Source: Desulfuromonadaceae bacterium (GTDB lineage Bacteria > Desulfobacterota > Desulfuromonadia > Geobacterales > Pseudopelobacteraceae). Taken from it: 64,000 nt of DNA. The position numbers were made by a program, and so were the translations under genes. The stretch covers positions 19,643-83,642 of the forward strand of contig JAQUIG010000009.1 in NCBI GenBank assembly GCA_028683435.1. The letters run 5' to 3'. Below, in pieces: positions 47,568 to 58,503 of this stretch (positions within the stretch are counted from its first letter, which is position 1; every line of letters starts with the position of its first letter). The notes under the pieces are model-generated. The model was not told where the DNA came from, did not search any database, and saw only the letters and a list, made by a program, of their open reading frames with translations.

Positions 47568-50408
47568 ATGGGTAAAATTAGTGTGGGTAGTTTGGCAAAA
47601 ACATTGGGCGTAGAGCCCAGGGATGCTATTGCCAGACTCAAGGAAATTGGTGTTGACGCAAAAACGGCTACATCGCAGGTTGATGAGGGTGTCGTTGCGC
47701 GCTTGACAGCCCCCCAGCCAAAAGATACCGGTACCAATGAAGTCAGGGTAGCGTCAAATATCATTCGGCGGCGTGCCAAGGTGGCTCCTGCGGTCGAAGT
47801 TGCTGAAACAGCTGGAGCCGCTGAAGTCTTGCCTGTCCAGCAGCCGGTAACTCCGCCTCCGACGGCGGTGCCTTCTGCCGAGCCGCCTGTTGCAGCCGTC
47901 GTCCGTACCGAGGCGGTGCAAAAAGAGGTCACTGCTGCTGTCGTCACGGTTCCCAAAGAGGTGGCAGAACCGGTGAAAGTTGCAGAACCGGTGAAGGTTG
48001 CAGAACCGGTGAAGGTTGCAGAACCGGTGAAGGTTGCAGAACCGGTGAAGGCCGCAGAACCGGTGAAGGCCGCAGAACCGGTGAAGGCCGCAGAACCGGT
48101 GAAGGCGGGGCCAAACCAGGCCAGAATTCTCGGCATGATGGAAATCCCCGGCGTTACAAATCGTCCGACTCGTGTTGTGACCAAAGACACTCCCGTTACG
48201 CCGCGGAGTGCTCCTCAGCGTACAGGGCTGGATTCGGCTCAACCGAGAAGAGCTGCGCCGGCTGCCGGAGAGCAGAGAAGGCCCGCAACAGGTGCCGATA
48301 CAAGACGCCCTTCGTCTGGTTATGATCAGAAACGCCCTGCGACTGCAACACCTTCCGCTCCCACAACCGAGCTTGATCGTTCACGCATGAAGCAGGTACA
48401 GCTTGCTCCGGCGGCACTTCCGGGCGGTGACAACCGCCGTGGTGGTAAAAAAGAGGGTCCTGGTTATGGAGACGCCGGAAAAGGTGCCAAGAAGGGTGCT
48501 CCACCGGTCAAGAAAAAAGAGCAGCCGCGCAAAAATGAAATTATAGAAAAACGTGAACGTGCGTTTGATCCGGTCTATAAAGGATCAAAGAAGCGGGGCG
48601 CAAGAGAACAGCGGTATACGGACACCAAAAAAACGGAAATTACCGTACCGAAGGCGATCAAACGTATTATCAAGATTTCGGAAAGCATTTCAGTCGGGGA
48701 ACTTGCCAAGCGTCTCGGCATCAAGGCAAACGATCTCATCAAATCGCTGATGAAGATGGGGATGATGGTTAACATCAATCACCAGCTCGATTACGACACC
48801 TCTGTAATTCTGGCATCAGAGTACGATTATGAAGTTGAAAATGTTGCAGTGGATCTTGATGAAATCCTCGAATCCACAATTGATGCGCCTGAAAGCCTCG
48901 TAAAAAGGCCTCCGGTTGTGACAATCATGGGGCATGTTGACCATGGCAAGACCTCTCTGCTTGATGCAATTCGTGAAGCCAACGTTATCGCCGGCGAGGC
49001 CGGAGGAATTACCCAGCATATCGGGGCATATGACGTAGAGTTGAACGGGCGGAAGATTACTTTCCTCGATACTCCGGGACATGAAGCGTTTACCGCGATG
49101 CGTGCTCGTGGCGCAAAGGTTACTGACATCGTTATTCTCGTCGTGGCTGCTGATGACGGTGTTATGCCGCAGACCAAAGAAGCTATCAACCACGCCAAAG
49201 CCGCCGGAGTGCCCATTATTGTCGCTATCAATAAAATCGACAAACCGGGTGCAAAACCGGAAAAGGTCAAGCAGGAGTTGACAGAGCAGGGCATTGTCTC
49301 CTCGGAATGGGGCGGTGACGTTACGATGGTGGAAGTTTCAGCCAAGCAGCGCATTAATCTGGATGGTTTGCTTGAAATGGTTCTTCTGCAGGCTGACCTG
49401 ATGGAGCTGACGGCTAATCCGAACAAGCTGGCCAAAGGGACCATTGTTGAAGGAAAACTCGACAAGGGGCGTGGTCCAATTGCCACTGTACTCGTTCAGG
49501 AAGGAACGGTTAAAACCGGCGACTATTGCGTTGTTGGTGTTCATTCGGGACGTGTCAGGGCGATGCAGAACGATCGCGGCGAAAAAGTTACCGAGGCCGG
49601 TCCTTCCATGCCTGTTGAGCTGGTTGGGTTATCCGGTGTGCCGGATGCGGGTGATATCTTCGTGGCGATGAAAGACGAGAAACAGGCCAAGGAAATAGCC
49701 ACGCTACGCCAGATCAAGCAGCGCGAAGTCGAGTTTGCCAAACATACCAAGCTATCTCTGGACGATCTGTATAAACGGATCCAGAGCGGCGAAGTCAAGG
49801 ATCTCAATGTCGTTGTCAAAGGTGATGTTCAGGGTTCTGTCGAGGCTGTTAGTGAGACACTGCGTAAGCTGTCGACTGATGCGGTCCGTCTGAATGTTAT
49901 TCACTCTGCTGTCGGTGCGGTTACCGAGACGGACGTTAATCTGGCTGCTGCTTCGAACGCCGTCATTATCGGCTTTAATGTCCGCCCTGAAGTCAAGGCA
50001 CAGGGGCATGCCGAACGGGAAGGTGTTGATATCCGCCTCTACAGCATTATCTATGATGCGGTAGAAGATGTTAAAAAAGCGATGGAAGGGCTGCTTGAGC
50101 CGACTTTCAAGGAGAAATTCCTTGGTCGTGTCGAGATCCGGGATGTATTCAGTGTGCCTAAAATCGGCAATGTTGCCGGTTGTTACGTTACCGACGGCAA
50201 AATGGTCCGCAACGCTCAGGTACGCTTGTTACGTGACAATGTGGTCATGTACGAGGGTAAAATGTCATCACTGCGCCGCTTTAAGGATGATGTCAAAGAC
50301 GTTTCAACCGGTTACGAATGCGGTATCGGGCTTGAAAACTACAACGATATCAAAGCCGGCGATATTATCGAAGCGTTTGAAATGGAAAAAATTGCTACAA
50401 AACTTTAG
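47568..50408 (+). CDS. infB: Translation initiation factor IF-2
   Basis: [53 protein letters not shown]. Confidence 0.97.
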   Translation: MGKISVGSLAKTLGVEPRDAIARLKEIGVDAKTATSQVDEGVVARLTAPQPKDTGTNEVRVASNIIRRRAKVAPAVEVAETAGAAEVLPVQQPVTPPPTAVPSAEPPVAAVVRTEAVQKEVTAAVVTVPKEVAEPVKVAEPVKVAEPVKVAEPVKVAEPVKAAEPVKAAEPVKAAEPVKAGPNQARILGMMEIPGVTNRPTRVVTKDTPVTPRSAPQRTGLDSAQPRRAAPAAGEQRRPATGADTRRPSSGYDQKRPATATPSAPTTELDRSRMKQVQLAPAALPGGDNRRGGKKEGPGYGDAGKGAKKGAPPVKKKEQPRKNEIIEKRERAFDPVYKGSKKRGAREQRYTDTKKTEITVPKAIKRIIKISESISVGELAKRLGIKANDLIKSLMKMGMMVNINHQLDYDTSVILASEYDYEVENVAVDLDEILESTIDAPESLVKRPPVVTIMGHVDHGKTSLLDAIREANVIAGEAGGITQHIGAYDVELNGRKITFLDTPGHEAFTAMRARGAKVTDIVILVVAADDGVMPQTKEAINHAKAAGVPIIVAINKIDKPGAKPEKVKQELTEQGIVSSEWGGDVTMVEVSAKQRINLDGLLEMVLLQADLMELTANPNKLAKGTIVEGKLDKGRGPIATVLVQEGTVKTGDYCVVGVHSGRVRAMQNDRGEKVTEAGPSMPVELVGLSGVPDAGDIFVAMKDEKQAKEIATLRQIKQREVEFAKHTKLSLDDLYKRIQSGEVKDLNVVVKGDVQGSVEAVSETLRKLSTDAVRLNVIHSAVGAVTETDVNLAAASNAVIIGFNVRPEVKAQGHAEREGVDIRLYSIIYDAVEDVKKAMEGLLEPTFKEKFLGRVEIRDVFSVPKIGNVAGCYVTDGKMVRNAQVRLLRDNVVMYEGKMSSLRRFKDDVKDVSTGYECGIGLENYNDIKAGDIIEAFEMEKIATKL
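47961..48104 (+). repeat. In-frame 18-bp tandem repeat in infB (8 units)
   Basis: (GTT/GCC)GCAGAACCGGTGAAG x8 encoding VAEPVK x5 then AAEPVK x3. Confidence 0.95.
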
Positions 50409-50420
50409 GTGCATGGGGCA

Positions 50421-50482
50421 GGGGGCGAGGGACAAAGTTTTATTTACCCCTCACTCCTCGTCCCTTACACCTCGTTCTTGAG
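50421..50482. repeat. GC-skewed intergenic repeat-like segment between infB and rbfA
   Basis: gggggcgagggacaaag...acccctcactcctcgtcccttacacctcgttc; GAGGGAC/GTCCCTT inverted arms. Confidence 0.4.
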
Positions 50483-50490
50483 GTTACCCA

Positions 50491-50862
50491 ATGCAGCATA
50501 AACGTTCAGATAAAGTTGCTGAAACCATACATGAAATTATCTGTTCCATCCTTTCCCGTGGTCTTAATGACCCTCGTATCGGGTTTGTCACGATTACCGG
50601 GGTCGAGGTCACGGACGATCTGAGCCTCGCCCGTATTTATTTTACCGTTATCGGTGACGACACGGTCAAGAAAGAAACGGAAGCCGGCCTGAACAGTGCC
50701 AAAGGGTTTATTCGCCGCGATATCGGCAAAAAACTTACTATTCGTCATACACCGGAACTTTTGTTCAAATACGATAAATCTCTTGATTACGGCAGTCGCA
50801 TAGAATCTCTTCTGAAGGAGATACACACTGAGCATGACGGAAACAGTTCAACAGATCATTGA
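50491..50862 (+). CDS. rbfA: Ribosome-binding factor A
   Basis: RSDKVAETIHEIICSILSRGLNDPRIGFVTITGVEVTDDLSLARIYF. Confidence 0.95.
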   Translation: MQHKRSDKVAETIHEIICSILSRGLNDPRIGFVTITGVEVTDDLSLARIYFTVIGDDTVKKETEAGLNSAKGFIRRDIGKKLTIRHTPELLFKYDKSLDYGSRIESLLKEIHTEHDGNSSTDH

Positions 50863-51793
50863 GGTCATTCGTTCCAACACATCGTTTCTTCTCACAACTC
50901 ATGAAGGGCCGGACGGAGATGCAATCGGCTCTTCGCTGGCTCTTGCTTCATTTCTGCGCAAAATAGGTAAAAACGTTACCGTGCATTACCGCGATCCAGT
51001 CCCCGACCTGTACGCCTTTCTTCCTGCAGCAGATACCGTACTTCCGCATATCCCCGACCGTCATTACGACGTTGCATTTGTTCTTGATATCGGCGAACGG
51101 AAGCGGGCGGGAAATGAATTCTGTAACTTTTCACGTGTCACCACGACGGTCAACCTTGACCATCATCTCTCCTGCGATAATTTCGCTGACTACAACCTGA
51201 TTGATCCCCAGGCTGCGTCAACCGGTATCCTTGTATACCGGATTGCCACGGCGTTCGGTTACCGCTTTGACCGTGAAACGGCGCTCTGTATCTATGTTGC
51301 AACCATTACCGATACCGGTTCATTTCGCTACTCCAACGCCAATCGCGAGGCCTTTTCCGTTGCCGGCGAAATGATAGAGTTCGGTGTCAATGCCTGGGAT
51401 GTTGCAGAAAAACTCTATGAGAACCAGCCGCAAAGGCGTCTTGAACTGTTGGCGAAGTGCCTCCCCACTCTTGAGGTCTTCAAGGATGGACAGGCCGCCT
51501 CCGTTACCGTTACGAGCGACATGTACGCCTCCTGTGGAGCAGATGCCGAGCTTACGGACGGTTTTGTCAATTATCCCCGTTCTATTCGCGGCGTCGAGGT
51601 TGCGATTTTTTTCAGGCAGCTGGAAGAGAATAAATACAAGGTCGGTTTCCGTTCAAAGGGAAAGGTTAATGTTGCCGCATTTTCGGCGGCGCTTGGCGGC
51701 GGTGGTCACCATAACGCTGCCGGATGCACGTTGGATGGGACACTGGACGACGTAAAGACATTGGTGTACCGCATAGTGGAAGATTCCCTTTGA
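50834..51793 (+). CDS. nrnA: DHH/DHHA1 phosphoesterase, NrnA-like oligoribonuclease/pAp phosphatase
   Basis: TTHEGPDGDAIGSSLAL; NLDHHLSCDNFADYNLIDP; ALGGGGHHNAAGC. Confidence 0.93.
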   Translation: MTETVQQIIEVIRSNTSFLLTTHEGPDGDAIGSSLALASFLRKIGKNVTVHYRDPVPDLYAFLPAADTVLPHIPDRHYDVAFVLDIGERKRAGNEFCNFSRVTTTVNLDHHLSCDNFADYNLIDPQAASTGILVYRIATAFGYRFDRETALCIYVATITDTGSFRYSNANREAFSVAGEMIEFGVNAWDVAEKLYENQPQRRLELLAKCLPTLEVFKDGQAASVTVTSDMYASCGADAELTDGFVNYPRSIRGVEVAIFFRQLEENKYKVGFRSKGKVNVAAFSAALGGGGHHNAAGCTLDGTLDDVKTLVYRIVEDSL

Positions 51794-52701
51794 TTCATGG
51801 CTTTGTAGTTATCGACAAGCCGGCCGGCATTACCTCCCATGACGTGGTCAGTCGTGTCCGCCGCATTCTGGGGACACGAAAGGTCGGGCATACCGGCACC
51901 CTCGACCCTTTTGCCACCGGAGTCCTGCCGATCGCTGTCAATGACGGCACCAAAGCAATTCCTTTTCTCGACGAAGGGGTCAAATGCTATGAAGCGGTGA
52001 TGCAGCTCGGGGTTGCAACCGACACCCTTGACATGACCGGCAAGGTACTGCGTGAAAGCGGGTTCTCTGCTGTTTCAGAGCCGCAGCTGCTGGATGTTTT
52101 TGAAAAATTCACCGGTCCGATCCTTCAGATCCCTCCGATGTATTCTGCAATAAAGCAGGGGGGGCAGCCGCTCTACAAACTGGCCAGGCTGGGGCAGGAA
52201 GTCGAACGCGCCGCCCGCCCGGTAGAAATACACGCCATTGAACTTCTTGCTTTTACATCCCCCTTTGTATCAATAAGGGTCACCTGCTCACGGGGAACCT
52301 ACGTTCGCACGCTGGCTGACGATATCGGTGCCACACTTGGCTGCGGCGCTGCGTTGAAGGAATTGCGCCGGACTGCGAGCGGCCCGTTCGCGATCGGGGC
52401 TGCACATACATTGGATTCGTTGCAACGTGCGGCAGATGAGGGGAGCGTGGCGTCTTTCTCTGTCACGCCCTACGGCGCATTGGCGCATCTGGTCGATATA
52501 CCGCTTGTGGATGCGGGATTAGCCAAAGTTTCCTGCGGACGCTCTCCACTCTGGCATGAGACAACTGTTCAAGCCGCCGCTGTAGCTGCCGGAACAGAAT
52601 ATGTGCGACTTTCTCATAACGGGATTCTCGTTGCAGTCGCTCGGATGGATGAGAGGGGCGATCCCTTTCCGGACATTGTTTTGAAGCGTGTTTTTATGTA
52701 A
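51790..52701 (+). CDS. truB: tRNA pseudouridine(55) synthase
   Basis: IHGFVVIDKPAGITSHDVVSRVRRILGTRKVGHTGTLDPFATGVLPIAV; probable TTG start overlapping nrnA TGA stop (TTGA). Confidence 0.94.
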   Translation: MIHGFVVIDKPAGITSHDVVSRVRRILGTRKVGHTGTLDPFATGVLPIAVNDGTKAIPFLDEGVKCYEAVMQLGVATDTLDMTGKVLRESGFSAVSEPQLLDVFEKFTGPILQIPPMYSAIKQGGQPLYKLARLGQEVERAARPVEIHAIELLAFTSPFVSIRVTCSRGTYVRTLADDIGATLGCGAALKELRRTASGPFAIGAAHTLDSLQRAADEGSVASFSVTPYGALAHLVDIPLVDAGLAKVSCGRSPLWHETTVQAAAVAAGTEYVRLSHNGILVAVARMDERGDPFPDIVLKRVFM

Positions 52702-52819
52702 GTTAGTACTTTACAAACGAGTCGTCGCTGTGTTAGTTATTACAACTTAGTTATATACGTTTCGGGGTTCCCCCCCTGATTTCGTAATCTCATCAAGCAG
52801 TTTTACGGAGGAGTTGACA

Positions 52820-53086
52820 GTGCTGGTAACCGAGAAAAAACAAGAAATAATTAACGAATTCAAGAAGCATGAGAGCGATACAGGTTCACCAGAGGTGCAG
52901 ATCGCAATTTTGACTGCGCGGATCACCTATCTGACTGAGCATTTCAAAACACACAAGAAAGATCACCATAGCCGTCGTGGTCTTCTCAAGCTTGTCGGTC
53001 AGAGAAGGCGTCTGCTGGATTATCTGAAAGGCAAAGAGCTGGCCAGATACAAAACAGTTATCGAGCGTCTCGGCATTCGTAGATAG
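52820..53086 (+). CDS. rpsO: 30S ribosomal protein S15
   Basis: [64 protein letters not shown] at 52820 better spaced from SD than TTG 52814. Confidence 0.96.
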   Translation: MLVTEKKQEIINEFKKHESDTGSPEVQIAILTARITYLTEHFKTHKKDHHSRRGLLKLVGQRRRLLDYLKGKELARYKTVIERLGIRR

Positions 53087-53090
53087 TAGT

Positions 53091-53124
53091 CGGCGGTATA
53101 TCTGTCAGTGCAGGTATACCGCCG
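53091..53124 (+). promoter_or_regulatory. Stem-loop in rpsO-pnp intergenic region
   Basis: Perfect 10-bp stem CGGCGGTATA/TATACCGCCG, 14-nt loop, no T-run after it. Confidence 0.6.
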
Positions 53125-53151
53125 CTCAGTTTACGGTATGCTCATTTCAGG

Positions 53152-53175
53152 AAAGGGCTTTGCGGCCCTTTTATT
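53152..53175 (+). terminator. Possible terminator/attenuator upstream of pnp
   Basis: AAAGGGC-tttgcg-GCCCTTT followed by T-rich sequence. Confidence 0.5.
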
Positions 53176-53265
53176 ATTTGTTGGGGACGTGGATAGAATT
53201 CCTGCACTTTTTTCCCGCAGGAATTGTAGCGACGGCCCCAACGCAACCGAAGAGGAGAATAGTTT

Positions 53266-55374
53266 ATGGAACAAAATGTTCAGGTTGAGTTTGGGGGGAA
53301 AACAATTACGCTTTCCACCGGCAAAATGGCCAAACAGGCAAGTGGTGCAGTCGTCGTCAGCTGTGGCGATACCGTCGTGCTTGTCACTGTTGTGGCTTCA
53401 AAAGAAGCGAAAGAAGGGCAGGACTTTTTCCCGCTGACCGTTAATTACACCGAGAAGGCGTATGCTGGCGGCAAGATCCCCGGAGGCTTTTTCAAGCGCG
53501 AAGCACGCCCTTCCGATCCGGAAACCCTTACCTGTCGTCTTATCGACCGACCTATCCGTCCGCTTTTCCCGGAAACGTTTTTAAACGATACCCAGATCAT
53601 AGCGACAGTTGTATCGGCTGATCAGGACAATGATCCCGCTATCTTGTCAATGCTGGGGGCTTCTGCGGCGCTGATGATTTCCGACATTCCGTTCAACGGC
53701 CCGATTGCCGGCGCCAAAGTTGCACGGGTAGACGGCATGTTTATCTGCAATCCTTCTGCTGAAGAACTCGAAAAAAGTGATCTTGAGATCGTCGTCGCTG
53801 CCAGTCGCGACGCGGTAATCATGGTTGAGGGCGAAGCCAAGTTCGTATCCGAAGCGGACCTGCTCGAAGCGGTTTTTTTCGCTCAGGAAGCGATGCGGCC
53901 GTTGATTGAAGCTCAGGAACAGCTGCAGAAACTGGCAGGAGTAGCAAAACGCTCTGTTAAGCCTGTCATTGTCGATGAAGTCCTGCTGGCACGTGTTAAG
54001 GAGCTGGCCTACAATCGCATCGGCGAAGCGGTTAAGCTCAAGGCAAAAAATGAGCGTCATGATCAAATTGATCTGATCAAGGCTGAAACCATTGAAGCCC
54101 TGAAGGAAGAATTTGAAGGCTCCGCTAAACAGATCAAGGCGTTTCTCGGTGATTTCGAGTATGACCGCGTCCGCGCCGATGTCCTCGATACCGGTATCCG
54201 TATCGATGGCCGTACGACCAATACTATTCGTCCGATCAGCACTGAGACCGGTTTTCTTCCGCGCGTTCACGGCTCGGCGCTCTTTACCCGTGGTGAAACA
54301 CAGGCGCTGGTTGCTGCCACACTCGGCACATCCAGTGATGAACAGCGTATAGATTCACTGTACGGCGCTTCGCGCAAACGCTTCCTGCTGCACTATAACT
54401 TTCCCCCATTCTCGGTTGGTGAAACCAGCTTCCGTCTGGGACCGGGGCGTCGCGAGATCGGTCACGGCATGCTTGCCGAACGTGCCCTCTCGGCTGTTCT
54501 CCCTAACCATGATGATTTCCCGTACACGATCCGGATTGTCTCCGAGACACTCGAAAGTAACGGCTCTTCTTCCATGGCGGCCGTCTGCGGCGGCTGCATG
54601 TCCCTTATGGATGCCGGTGTGCCGGTGACAGCACCGGTTGCCGGTATCGCCATGGGACTGATCAAGGAAGGGGACAAATTCGCCATCCTCTCCGATATTC
54701 TGGGTGATGAAGATCATCTGGGAGACATGGACTTCAAAGTTGCCGGAACAGCAGCAGGCGTTACCGCTCTGCAGATGGATATCAAGATCGGCGGCGTGAC
54801 TAAAGAGATCATGGAGCAGGCCCTCAAACAGGCTCGTGAAGGGCGTCTGCACATCCTCGGCAAAATGGCTGAGACTCTCGCCGCACCACGGGCAGAGATG
54901 TCACCGTTTGCACCGCGGATTACCACTATTTATGTCAAGACTGACCGTATCCGTGACGTTATCGGTACCGGCGGTAAAAACATCCGCAACATCACCGAGA
55001 CAACCGGCGTTACGGTTGATATCGATGATACCGGCCGCATCAACATCGCCAGCACCAACAAGGAAGCGTGTGATCTGGCGATCCAGATGATCCGCGGTCT
55101 GACCGATGAGGCTGAAGAGGGCAAGCTGTACATGGGTACTGTCCGCAAAATCATGGATTTCGGCGCATTTGTTGAAATTATGCCCGGTACGGATGGACTG
55201 GTTCATATTTCCGAACTCGACACAGCACGTGTCAAGCTGGTTACCGATGTCATGAATGAGGGTGACCAGGTTCTGGTCAAATGTATCGGCGTCGATAAAA
55301 ACGGCAAGATCAAGCTCTCCCGCAAGGAAGCGCTTGGATACAACCTTGACGGCACAAAGGTTGACGCCGCATAG
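53266..55374 (+). CDS. pnp: Polyribonucleotide nucleotidyltransferase
   Basis: [55 protein letters not shown] (KH) and S1 domain. Confidence 0.97.
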   Translation: MEQNVQVEFGGKTITLSTGKMAKQASGAVVVSCGDTVVLVTVVASKEAKEGQDFFPLTVNYTEKAYAGGKIPGGFFKREARPSDPETLTCRLIDRPIRPLFPETFLNDTQIIATVVSADQDNDPAILSMLGASAALMISDIPFNGPIAGAKVARVDGMFICNPSAEELEKSDLEIVVAASRDAVIMVEGEAKFVSEADLLEAVFFAQEAMRPLIEAQEQLQKLAGVAKRSVKPVIVDEVLLARVKELAYNRIGEAVKLKAKNERHDQIDLIKAETIEALKEEFEGSAKQIKAFLGDFEYDRVRADVLDTGIRIDGRTTNTIRPISTETGFLPRVHGSALFTRGETQALVAATLGTSSDEQRIDSLYGASRKRFLLHYNFPPFSVGETSFRLGPGRREIGHGMLAERALSAVLPNHDDFPYTIRIVSETLESNGSSSMAAVCGGCMSLMDAGVPVTAPVAGIAMGLIKEGDKFAILSDILGDEDHLGDMDFKVAGTAAGVTALQMDIKIGGVTKEIMEQALKQAREGRLHILGKMAETLAAPRAEMSPFAPRITTIYVKTDRIRDVIGTGGKNIRNITETTGVTVDIDDTGRINIASTNKEACDLAIQMIRGLTDEAEEGKLYMGTVRKIMDFGAFVEIMPGTDGLVHISELDTARVKLVTDVMNEGDQVLVKCIGVDKNGKIKLSRKEALGYNLDGTKVDAA

Positions 55375-55397
55375 CATTTCTTTTTGTAGATGGAAAT

Positions 55398-55433
55398 AAG
55401 GGCGAAGCTGATACCGGCTTCGCCCTTTCCTTT
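55398..55433. terminator. Terminator between convergent pnp and dut
   Basis: 11-bp perfect stem AAGGGCGAAGC/GCTTCGCCCTT then TTCCTTT. Confidence 0.75.
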
Positions 55434-55456
55434 AGTGGTGATGTAAACTACAAATT

Positions 55457-55921
55457 TTAATGACTGCCGGTGGAACCAAATCCGCCCGTTCCCCTCAGGC
55501 TTTCCATGCGGAATTCCTTCACCACACTCAGCTCAGCCTGTAGCACCGGCACAAACATCATCTGGCAGATTCGTTCCCCCGGTTCGATCGTGTAGGGGAG
55601 AGTGCCGCGATTGACGATTCCGATGCCGATCTCTCCCTGATAATCAGAATCGATAACGCCGACCGTGTTGGCCAGGACGATGCCATGCTTGATGCCGAGG
55701 CCGGAGCGGGGCACCAGCAATGCCACCAGGCCGGGGTCGTGAATGCTGATGGCGATGCCGCTTGGAATAAGGACGGTTTCTCCCGGCTGCACGGTTTTCG
55801 GTGCTTCGAGGCAGGCCCGCAGGTCAAGAGCAGCGGCGCCGCTCGTTGCATACGACGGCAGCGGGATGGTCGTGCCGATCAGCGGATTCATGATTTTGGT
55901 TTCAATTTTAGGTCGGTTCAT
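55457..55921 (-). CDS. dut: Deoxyuridine 5'-triphosphate nucleotidohydrolase
   Basis: PSYATSGAAALDLRA; VPRSGLGIKHGIVLANTVGVIDSDYQGEI; C-terminal RGTGGFGSTGSH. Confidence 0.97.
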   Translation of the reverse strand: MNRPKIETKIMNPLIGTTIPLPSYATSGAAALDLRACLEAPKTVQPGETVLIPSGIAISIHDPGLVALLVPRSGLGIKHGIVLANTVGVIDSDYQGEIGIGIVNRGTLPYTIEPGERICQMMFVPVLQAELSVVKEFRMESLRGTGGFGSTGSH

Positions 55922-56002
55922 GTAGATTTCCCTGTCTTTGAGATGAATTTTTACGAATCACTCTAGCAGAATCAAGCGACGGTACACAAGGAGCGTTTTA
56001 CC

Positions 56003-56983
56003 ATGAAGCAACGCGTTGTCAGCGGCATGAGACCGAGCGGCAGACTGCATATCGGTCATTATCACGGAGTACTTGAAAATTGGGTCAGGATGCAGGATTC
56101 CTATGACTGCTTCTTTTTTGTGGCCGATTGGCATTCTCTTACAACTGAATATGCAGATACCTCCGGAATTGCTCAGAGTATCCGCGATATGGTGCTGGAC
56201 TGGGTGGCCTTCGGGCTCGATCCGGAAAAGTGCGTTATCTTCCGCCAGAGCCTTGTCCCGCATCACTCCGAGCTGAATCTGATTCTTTCCATGGTCACTC
56301 CGGTTTCCTGGTTGGAACGCTGCCCGACCTACAAGGAGATGCAGGACAATCTGGAGACCAAGGATCTTTCCACCTTCGGTTTTCTCGGATATCCGGTGCT
56401 GATGGCGGCCGATATCATTCTGTACAAGGCCGCACGCGTGCCGGTCGGCCAGGACCAGCTGCCGCATCTGGAAATCACCCGCGAAATCGCCCGCCGCTTC
56501 AACCATCTCTACGGTGCGGTATTCCCGGAACCTGAGGCGCTCTTGACCGAGACCCCCAAGCTGCCGGGCCTGGATGGACGCAAGATGAGCAAGTCGTACA
56601 ACAACTCGATCTATCTTTCCGATACAGCCGAAGAGACGAGCAAGAAAATCATGTCCATGATGACCGACCCGGCCCGGGTCCGCCGCAACGATCCCGGCGA
56701 CCCCGACATCTGCGTCGCTTTTAACCTGCACCGTCTCTATGTCCCGCCGGAAAAGCTCGATGAGATCATCCCGGCCTGCCGCAATGCGACCATAGGCTGT
56801 GTGGAGTGCAAGAAGATTCTGGTCGGCTGCATGAACGAGCGACTGGCACCGTTCCGCGCCAAGCGTGAAGAGCTTGCCGCTAATCCGTCATTTGTTGATG
56901 AACTATTGAAGGAGGGGAGCCGGAAGGCATCGCTGATATCCGATGCGGTCATGGCCGAAGTCCGTACTGCGCTTAAATTTTAA
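56003..56983 (+). CDS. trpS: Tryptophanyl-tRNA synthetase
   Basis: SGMRPSGRLHIGHYHGVLENWV; DGRKMSKSYNNSI (KMSKS). Confidence 0.96.
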   Translation: MKQRVVSGMRPSGRLHIGHYHGVLENWVRMQDSYDCFFFVADWHSLTTEYADTSGIAQSIRDMVLDWVAFGLDPEKCVIFRQSLVPHHSELNLILSMVTPVSWLERCPTYKEMQDNLETKDLSTFGFLGYPVLMAADIILYKAARVPVGQDQLPHLEITREIARRFNHLYGAVFPEPEALLTETPKLPGLDGRKMSKSYNNSIYLSDTAEETSKKIMSMMTDPARVRRNDPGDPDICVAFNLHRLYVPPEKLDEIIPACRNATIGCVECKKILVGCMNERLAPFRAKREELAANPSFVDELLKEGSRKASLISDAVMAEVRTALKF

Positions 56984-56984
56984 C

Positions 56985-57794
56985 ATGCCTGGCGAAGCAC
57001 AGCACCATCAAGAGGAACATCTGCCGCTGCTGGACGGTTTGCATGAACAGTACAGCGTCCACCTCGATAAATTTGATGGGCCGATGGATCTGCTGCTCCA
57101 TCTGATCAAGAAAAACGAGCTGGATATCTGTGATATATCGATTGCGGTCATCACCCGCCAGTATCTTGATTTCATCAAGCTGATGAAGGATCTTAACCTG
57201 GAAGTGGCGGGCGATTTTCTGGTTATGGCGGCGACCTTGCTGCAGATAAAATCCCGTCAACTGCTCCCGCAGGGTGATGAGGAAGAGCCGGAAGTCGAGG
57301 AGCTAGATCCGCGTGGTGAACTGGTGCGCCGACTGCTGGAGTATCAGCAGTACAAGGAAGCCGGCATGCTGATCGGTGCGCGGGCGCTGCTGGGACGTGA
57401 AGTCTTTTCCCGGGAAGCCTCAGAGCCTTTTCTGGCTGCAGCGCAGGGTGTAGAAGGGCCGTTGGAAGTGAGCCTGTTTGAATTGGTGGACGCTTTTCGT
57501 ATTCTACTGCAACGGATTCCTGCCGAAAGTTTCCATGATGTCGCTCCTGGGGACTCGCTCAGCATTGCCGACTGCATCAACGAGATTCTATCGTTACTTC
57601 AGGAGAGGGATATCGTCCAGTTTGATGACCTGACCCGGGATGAATATACCAGAGAACGGGTGATCGTCACCTTGCTGGCGATTCTGGAACTCTGCCGTCT
57701 CAAGCTGATTCGTATTTTTCAGGGTAGCGGGGATGGACCGATCTGGTTTGTTCCTGCTGTGGCGGCAGATCCCGCAGATATCTCCGAGGTTTGA
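56985..57794 (+). CDS. scpA: Segregation and condensation protein A
   Basis: YSVHLDKFDGPMDLLLHLIKKNELDICDISIAVITRQYLDFI; start at MPGEAQHH. Confidence 0.94.
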   Translation: MPGEAQHHQEEHLPLLDGLHEQYSVHLDKFDGPMDLLLHLIKKNELDICDISIAVITRQYLDFIKLMKDLNLEVAGDFLVMAATLLQIKSRQLLPQGDEEEPEVEELDPRGELVRRLLEYQQYKEAGMLIGARALLGREVFSREASEPFLAAAQGVEGPLEVSLFELVDAFRILLQRIPAESFHDVAPGDSLSIADCINEILSLLQERDIVQFDDLTRDEYTRERVIVTLLAILELCRLKLIRIFQGSGDGPIWFVPAVAADPADISEV

Positions 57795-57800
57795 TCTCCC

Positions 57801-58406
57801 ATGACGTCTGAATTATCATCCATCATAGAGAGTCTCATCTTTACCGCAGAGTCACCGCTTTCGACCGATCGCATCTGCGAGTTGCTGAACGAATTTGAGC
57901 GGGATCAGATAAAATATGCGCTGGTGGAGACCGTTGCCCATTATCAGGGGCGGGGAGGAGGCTTTGAACTGGTCGAGGTGGCCGGCGGCTGGCAATTCAG
58001 AACCCGTCCTGCGTTTCACAGCTATGTCACCCGTCACATCAAAGCCAGAACATCAAAATTATCACAATCATCCCTTGAGACCCTGGCGATCATCGCGTAC
58101 CGTCAACCGATTACCCGCGCTGAAGTCGAACATCTGCGCGGCGTTGATTGCGGCGGTGTTCTCAAGTCGCTGCTGGAAAAACGTCTGGTACGGATTCTGG
58201 GCAAAAAGGATATTCCCGGTCGCCCCCTGATTTACGGCACCTCAAAAGAATTTCTTGAAATATTCGGACTTAAGGACTTGAAAAGTCTGCCGACACTCAA
58301 AGAAATTCAGGCGCTGGATACGGTGCCGCAGTATGAGCGTCAGGAGGAGTTGCAGCTTGAACCGGAGAAGGTGATTCCGGTGGAGAGTGATTTACTGTTT
58401 GAGTAA
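57801..58406 (+). CDS. scpB: Segregation and condensation protein B
   Basis: IIESLIFTAESPLSTDRI; LSQSSLETLAIIAYRQPITRAEVEHLRGVD. Confidence 0.95.
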   Translation: MTSELSSIIESLIFTAESPLSTDRICELLNEFERDQIKYALVETVAHYQGRGGGFELVEVAGGWQFRTRPAFHSYVTRHIKARTSKLSQSSLETLAIIAYRQPITRAEVEHLRGVDCGGVLKSLLEKRLVRILGKKDIPGRPLIYGTSKEFLEIFGLKDLKSLPTLKEIQALDTVPQYERQEELQLEPEKVIPVESDLLFE

Positions 58407-58503
58407 CCATCCAGCATCCTGTTAAAATGCGTTTGAATTTTTGTGATATAATTTGACAGTGCTGAATATCACTCTTTTGATTAACCGGCGAGGGAGGTTA
58501 CCC

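Noticed and set aside
47961-48104. Possible CRISPR-like array
   Set aside because: Contiguous 18-bp in-frame tandem repeats without spacers inside infB.
47525-48190. 221-aa minus-strand ORF with [14 protein letters not shown] repeats
   Set aside because: Shadow of the infB 18-bp repeat; infB on the plus strand is a clear match to IF-2.
53647-54270. 207-aa minus-strand ORF opposite pnp
   Set aside because: Shadow ORF of pnp.
55958-56731. 257-aa minus-strand ORF opposite trpS
   Set aside because: Composition-driven antisense frame; trpS has diagnostic motifs and there is no SD-like context or recognisable family.
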